Assembly: GCF_002567005.1 (NCBI RefSeq)
Contig: NZ_NUZU01000005.1
Coordinates: forward strand, 1-64,000
Direction of reading: 5' to 3'
Source: Bacillus sp. AFS073361
Lineage (GTDB): Bacteria; Bacillota; Bacilli; Bacillales; Cytobacillaceae
DNA length: 64,000 nucleotides
Below are positions 60,459 to 64,000 of this stretch, piece by piece. A program made the position numbers and the translations under genes. Numbering within the stretch: position 1 is the stretch's first letter; each line of letters begins with the position of its first letter. The notes below the pieces were generated by a model. That model had not been told where the DNA came from and made no database searches. It was given only the letters and a program-made list of their open reading frames with translations.

Positions 60459-60487
60459 CATCAGTGGGAAGATTCAACCCACTGATG
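60459..60487 (+). repeat. Perfect hairpin upstream of asd
   Basis: CATCAGTGGG (60459-60468) pairs with CCCACTGATG (60478-60487) across nine bases. It is followed by A-rich sequence, not T, so it is not a terminator. It lies in the 203-base region between dpaB and asd and could be a leader element or operator. TAAAAT at 60441-60446 may be a -10. Confidence 0.6.
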
Positions 60488-60596
60488 AGAAATAAAAAAT
60501 TATTAATAACATGCTGGATGCTTTATACAGGCGATTTCCTTTTAAAGTATATAACCAGTTATGTACAACGATGAGTATGGAAGGGGAAAACTAGTA

Positions 60597-61646
60597 ATGA
60601 CTCAACAAAATGGATATCACGTTGCTGTTGTTGGAGCAACAGGAGCAGTCGGACAACAAATGATACAAACATTAATGAAAGAAAACTTCCCAATCAGAAA
60701 ACTTACCCTATTATCTTCAGCACGTTCAGCAGGTAAAAAAGTAGATGTTAATGGTCAAGAATATACGATTGAAGAAGCAAAGCCTGAGAGTTTTGAAGGC
60801 GTTGAGATAGCCCTTTTTAGTGCAGGCGGTAGTGTATCAAAGGAGCTTGGTCCAGAAGCAGTTAAGCGCGGTGCGATCGTGGTGGACAACACTAGCGCTT
60901 TTAGAATGGATGAGAATACACCTTTAGTTGTACCAGAAGTGAACGAAGAAGACCTTCATCAACATAATGGGATTATTGCTAACCCAAATTGTTCCACCAT
61001 TCAAATGGTTGTTGCCCTTGAGCCAATTCGTCAACAATTTGGTTTAAAGAAAGTTATCGTCTCCACTTATCAAGCTGTCTCCGGTTCAGGTGCAGCAGCT
61101 GTCGAGGAATTAATGCAGCAAACTCAGTCAATCTTAAACGAAGAAGCATATGAACCAAAGATTTTACCAGTGAAATCAGATAAAAATCACTATCAAATTG
61201 CTTTTAACGCGATTCCACAAATCGATAAATTTCAAGATAACGGATATACATTTGAAGAGATGAAAATGATTAATGAAACTAAAAAAATCATGCACTTACC
61301 AGAGTTACAGGTTTCTGCAACTTGCGTTCGACTTCCTGTAGCAGTTGGTCATTCTGAGTCAGTTTATTTTGAAATTGAAGCGGATGATGTTAGTGCGAAT
61401 GACATTAAAGCATTATTAAAGGATGCTCCAGGTATTATTTTACAAGATGATCCAGAAAATCAATTATATCCAATGCCTGCAAATTGCGTTGGGAAAAATG
61501 ATGTTTTTGTCGGTCGAATTAGAAAGGACCTCGATGAATCTCGTGGTTTTCATATGTGGGTTGTCTCTGATAACTTGCTTAAAGGAGCAGCTTGGAACTC
61601 TGTCCAAATCGCAGAAAGTTTAGTGAAATTAGGTATTGTAAAATAA
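60597..61646 (+). CDS. asd: Aspartate-semialdehyde dehydrogenase
   Basis: Asd reduces aspartyl phosphate to aspartate semialdehyde, the branch point to lysine, threonine and methionine. The 349-residue protein has the NADPH loop [12 protein letters not shown] and catalytic Cys132 in [23 protein letters not shown] and [18 protein letters not shown] are also typical. I chose the ATG at 60597 after AAGGGGAAA, giving an N-terminus like B. subtilis Asd. dapG follows after 33 bases. Confidence 0.97.
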   Translation: MTQQNGYHVAVVGATGAVGQQMIQTLMKENFPIRKLTLLSSARSAGKKVDVNGQEYTIEEAKPESFEGVEIALFSAGGSVSKELGPEAVKRGAIVVDNTSAFRMDENTPLVVPEVNEEDLHQHNGIIANPNCSTIQMVVALEPIRQQFGLKKVIVSTYQAVSGSGAAAVEELMQQTQSILNEEAYEPKILPVKSDKNHYQIAFNAIPQIDKFQDNGYTFEEMKMINETKKIMHLPELQVSATCVRLPVAVGHSESVYFEIEADDVSANDIKALLKDAPGIILQDDPENQLYPMPANCVGKNDVFVGRIRKDLDESRGFHMWVVSDNLLKGAAWNSVQIAESLVKLGIVK

Positions 61647-61679
61647 AGTTACATCACAAAGGCAGGTTTTTGTGTCACC

Positions 61680-62924
61680 ATGAAAATTATTGTTCAAAAA
61701 TTTGGCGGTACATCTGTAAAAGATGAAGAAAGCAGAAAATATGCTCAGAGCCATATCGAAAAAGCTTTAGCAGATGGCTATAAAGTGGTAGTTGTAGTTT
61801 CCGCGATGGGAAGAAAAGGTGACCCTTATGCAACAGATTCATTACTTTCTTTAGTCGGTGGAAATTTAAGTAAAATTTCAAAACGCGAACATGATTTATT
61901 ATTGTCATGTGGTGAAGTTATATCTAGTGTTGTGTTTGTGAATATGCTGCTTGAGAGCGGAATTAGTGCTGTATCATTAACTGGTGCACAAGCAGGTTTC
62001 CGTACAAACAATGACCATACAAATGCAAAAATTATTGATATGCAATGTGATCGGTTGCTTAGTGAGTTAGAAAGTAATGATGTTGTCGTGGTAGCAGGCT
62101 TTCAAGGTGCGGCAAATAATGGTGATATGACAACCATTGGCCGGGGTGGAAGTGACACTTCAGCGGCTGCCTTAGGAGCTGCCCTAAATGCTGAGTATAT
62201 TGATATTTTTACAGATGTGGAAGGAATTATGACAGCAGACCCGCGTATTGCTGAAAATGCAAGACCACTATCTGTTGTAACTTACACAGAAGTGTGTAAT
62301 ATGGCTTATCAAGGTGCAAAGGTCATTCACCCTAGGGCGGTTGAAATCGCTATGCAGGCAAAAGTGCCAATCCGGATTCGTTCAACCTATTCAGATAATT
62401 TAGGAACATTGGTCACATCCATAAATAAAAATAATCGTGGCAGTGATATAAAGGAACGTGTTGTTACCGGAATCGCTCATGTTTCAAATGTTACCCAAAT
62501 TAAAGTCTTTGCAAAAAAGGATCAATATTACTTGCAGGCTGAAGTATTTAAGGCGATGGCCAATGAAGGCATCAGTGTAGATTTTATCAATATTTCTCCT
62601 AATGGTGTAATCTATACAGTTACGGAAGAAATGACGGATCGTGCAATTACAGTTCTAAATGAATTAGGCAATGACCCCGTCGTTGAGCGTCATTGTGCTA
62701 AGGTTTCTGTTGTTGGTGCAGGAATTGCCGGTGTCCCTGGTGTTACCTCCAAAATCGTGACGGCTTTATCGGATTATGGGATTCGTATATTACAATCTGC
62801 AGATAGTCATACTACGATTTGGGTACTTGTAAAGCAGGATGATTTAGTTAAATCGGTTAATGCCCTTCATGATGCCTTTCAGTTAGAAGATGAATCAGTA
62901 GAATTTAATATTACTGATTTATAA
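61680..62924 (+). CDS. dapG: Aspartokinase I (diaminopimelate-sensitive)
   Basis: DapG phosphorylates aspartate. The 414-residue protein has the kinase motif KFGGTSVKD at residues 7-15, VVSAMGRKGDPYATDSLL, GRGGSDTSAAALGAAL and two C-terminal ACT domains (from about 265). By family and operon context it is the diaminopimelate-regulated isozyme (B. subtilis DapG), which feeds cell wall and dipicolinate synthesis. The ribosome binding site is weak (AGGCAGG). Confidence 0.96.
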   Translation: MKIIVQKFGGTSVKDEESRKYAQSHIEKALADGYKVVVVVSAMGRKGDPYATDSLLSLVGGNLSKISKREHDLLLSCGEVISSVVFVNMLLESGISAVSLTGAQAGFRTNNDHTNAKIIDMQCDRLLSELESNDVVVVAGFQGAANNGDMTTIGRGGSDTSAAALGAALNAEYIDIFTDVEGIMTADPRIAENARPLSVVTYTEVCNMAYQGAKVIHPRAVEIAMQAKVPIRIRSTYSDNLGTLVTSINKNNRGSDIKERVVTGIAHVSNVTQIKVFAKKDQYYLQAEVFKAMANEGISVDFINISPNGVIYTVTEEMTDRAITVLNELGNDPVVERHCAKVSVVGAGIAGVPGVTSKIVTALSDYGIRILQSADSHTTIWVLVKQDDLVKSVNALHDAFQLEDESVEFNITDL

Positions 62925-63006
62925 AAGTTATCTTCAAATGAATAGTAAATCCCTAAGATGAATTGTGGATTTAATTATGCTTGATGGTATTGAGAGGAGT
63001 AGAAAT

Positions 63007-63882
63007 ATGGTTCATTTCGGGCGAGTTTCGACGGCAATGGTAACTCCCTTTGATAAAAAAGGACATATTGACTTTGCTAAAACCACGCAATTAGTGAATT
63101 ATTTAATTGAAAATGGAACAGAATCCCTAGTAATTGCTGGGACCACTGGTGAATCTCCAACCTTGTCTAAGGAAGAAAAACTGGCATTATTTGATCATGT
63201 TGTTAAAGTAGTAAATAAGCGCATTCCAGTAATAGCTGGAACAGGAAGCAATAATACTTATGCATCCATTGAATTAACAAAAAAAGCTGAGCAGCTTGGA
63301 GTGGATGCAATAATGATTGTTGCTCCTTATTATAATAAACCAAATCAAGAAGGCCTTTATCAGCATTTCAAGGCTGTTGCAGAAGCAACCTCCTTGCCGG
63401 TAATGGTTTACAACATACCAGGCCGTTCTGCAGTTAATATCCATCCTGATACGATTATTCGATTATCAAAGATAGCAAATATTGTAGCAGTTAAGGAAGC
63501 AAGCGGTGATCTGAATGCAATGACACATATCGTTGCTAATACAGATGATGATTTTGTTTTATATAGTGGGGATGACAGTATGACAATCCCTGTGCTTTCT
63601 ATTGGCGGGGTAGGTGTAATTTCGGTTGCATCTCACGTTATTGGGAATCAACTGCAGGAAATGGTTAAAGCTTTTTTTAATGGTGAAAACGAAAAGGCTG
63701 CTAAAATGCATCAACAGCTTCTCCCAATTATGCAAGGGTTATTTGCTGCTCCGAGTCCTGCTCCTGTAAAAACGGCTTTACAGGTATCAGGATTAGATGT
63801 CGGGTCAGTAAGGCTCCCACTCGTTGGGCTGACAGAACAAGAACGAGCAACATTAATTACTCTATTAAAACAAATAAAATGA
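63007..63882 (+). CDS. dapA: 4-hydroxy-tetrahydrodipicolinate synthase
   Basis: DapA condenses pyruvate with aspartate semialdehyde, the first step toward diaminopimelate and dipicolinate. The 291-residue TIM barrel contains AGTTGESPTLS near residue 42, YYNKPNQEG with the active site tyrosine region and Lys163 in VAVKEASGD as the Schiff base lysine. I chose the ATG at 63007 after GAGAGGAG; upstream in-frame starts lack a site. It closes the asd-dapG-dapA operon with a terminator. Confidence 0.97.
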   Translation: MVHFGRVSTAMVTPFDKKGHIDFAKTTQLVNYLIENGTESLVIAGTTGESPTLSKEEKLALFDHVVKVVNKRIPVIAGTGSNNTYASIELTKKAEQLGVDAIMIVAPYYNKPNQEGLYQHFKAVAEATSLPVMVYNIPGRSAVNIHPDTIIRLSKIANIVAVKEASGDLNAMTHIVANTDDDFVLYSGDDSMTIPVLSIGGVGVISVASHVIGNQLQEMVKAFFNGENEKAAKMHQQLLPIMQGLFAAPSPAPVKTALQVSGLDVGSVRLPLVGLTEQERATLITLLKQIK

Positions 63883-63889
63883 ATAGTCA

Positions 63890-63927
63890 AAGCCAACCGG
63901 ATCAAAAAGTCGGTTGGCTTTTTTATT
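63890..63927 (+). terminator. Rho-independent terminator after dapA
   Basis: AAGCCAACCG pairs with CGGTTGGCTT across an 11-base loop, followed by TTTTATTT. Confidence 0.93.
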
Positions 63928-63965
63928 TAAAAGGCTGTGTTAAGGCTTATTGTATATTTTGGCAC

Positions 63966-63993
63966 CCTGTTGATTGGAGCGGAAATCAACAGG
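63966..63993. repeat. Short dispersed repeat with perfect inverted ends
   Basis: CCTGTTGATT (63966-63975) is mirrored by AATCAACAGG (63984-63993) around GGAGCGGA. It looks like both ends of the repeat at 53022-53089 with the interior missing. Confidence 0.7.
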
Positions 63994-64000
63994 CAACTTT

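Noticed and set aside
60394-60596. Possible lysine riboswitch before asd
   Set aside because: The 203-base gap lacks the conserved multi-stem core and the hairpin at 60459-60487 is not followed by a T run.

Overview
The window looks like a chromosomal housekeeping segment from a low-GC, endospore-forming Bacillaceae bacterium. The gene order from rpmB to dapA is essentially that of Bacillus subtilis, and the proteins resemble Bacillus proteins over their full lengths. Spore genes are present: dpaA and dpaB (dipicolinate synthase), ymxH and ylxY. Short dispersed repeats at 53022-53089 and 63966-63993 are of a kind I associate with Bacillus/Neobacillus-type genomes. That genus-level guess is inference. 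I see no phage, transposase, CRISPR array, tRNA or rRNA.

Layout: (1) 48-4838: rpmB on the minus strand, diverging from yloU-fakA, then recG. (2) 4907-8629: the FapR regulon, fapR-plsX-fabD-fabG-acpP, behind a promoter with a FapR operator. (3) 8805-18830: rnc-smc-ftsY, ylxM-ffh (signal recognition particle), rpsP-khpA-ylqD-rimM-trmD and rplS. (4) 19050-23120: a signal peptidase, rbgA, sdaAB-sdaAA and rnhB. (5) 23430-33470: sucCD, dprA, topA, trmFO, hslVU and codY. (6) 33668-45610: rpsB-tsf, pyrH-frr, uppS-cdsA-dxr-rasP and polC. (7) 45826-55900: rimP-nusA-rnpM-ylxQ-infB-ylxP-rbfA-truB-ribC, rpsO and pnp. (8) 56055-63882: ylxY, mlpA, ymxH, dpaA-dpaB, asd-dapG-dapA. Nearly everything is on the plus strand. 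Translation, membrane lipid supply, isoprenoid and undecaprenyl-phosphate synthesis, protein targeting and the aspartate/diaminopimelate/dipicolinate pathway are the main themes.

Compared with the B. subtilis order as I know it, several genes are missing or moved. sdaAB-sdaAA lies between rbgA and rnhB instead of between fakA and recG. ylqG-ylqH are missing after rnhB, xerC (codV) between trmFO and hslV, the large fla/che cluster between codY and rpsB, and proS between rasP and polC. A signal peptidase gene sits between rplS and rbgA.

I found no new multi-gene system. The points most worth a second look are non-coding: a leader before rimP-nusA-infB in which an 11-bp helix encloses a terminator and a competing hairpin; a three-helix leader before rpsB; a structured rpsO leader; operator-like palindromes before yloU, sucC and mlpA; paired inverted repeats where xerC would be; and CodY-like boxes before hslV and codY. 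Two protein details also stand out: HslV lacks the N-terminal serine described for B. subtilis CodW, and YlxY lacks both aspartates of the usual deacetylase motif.
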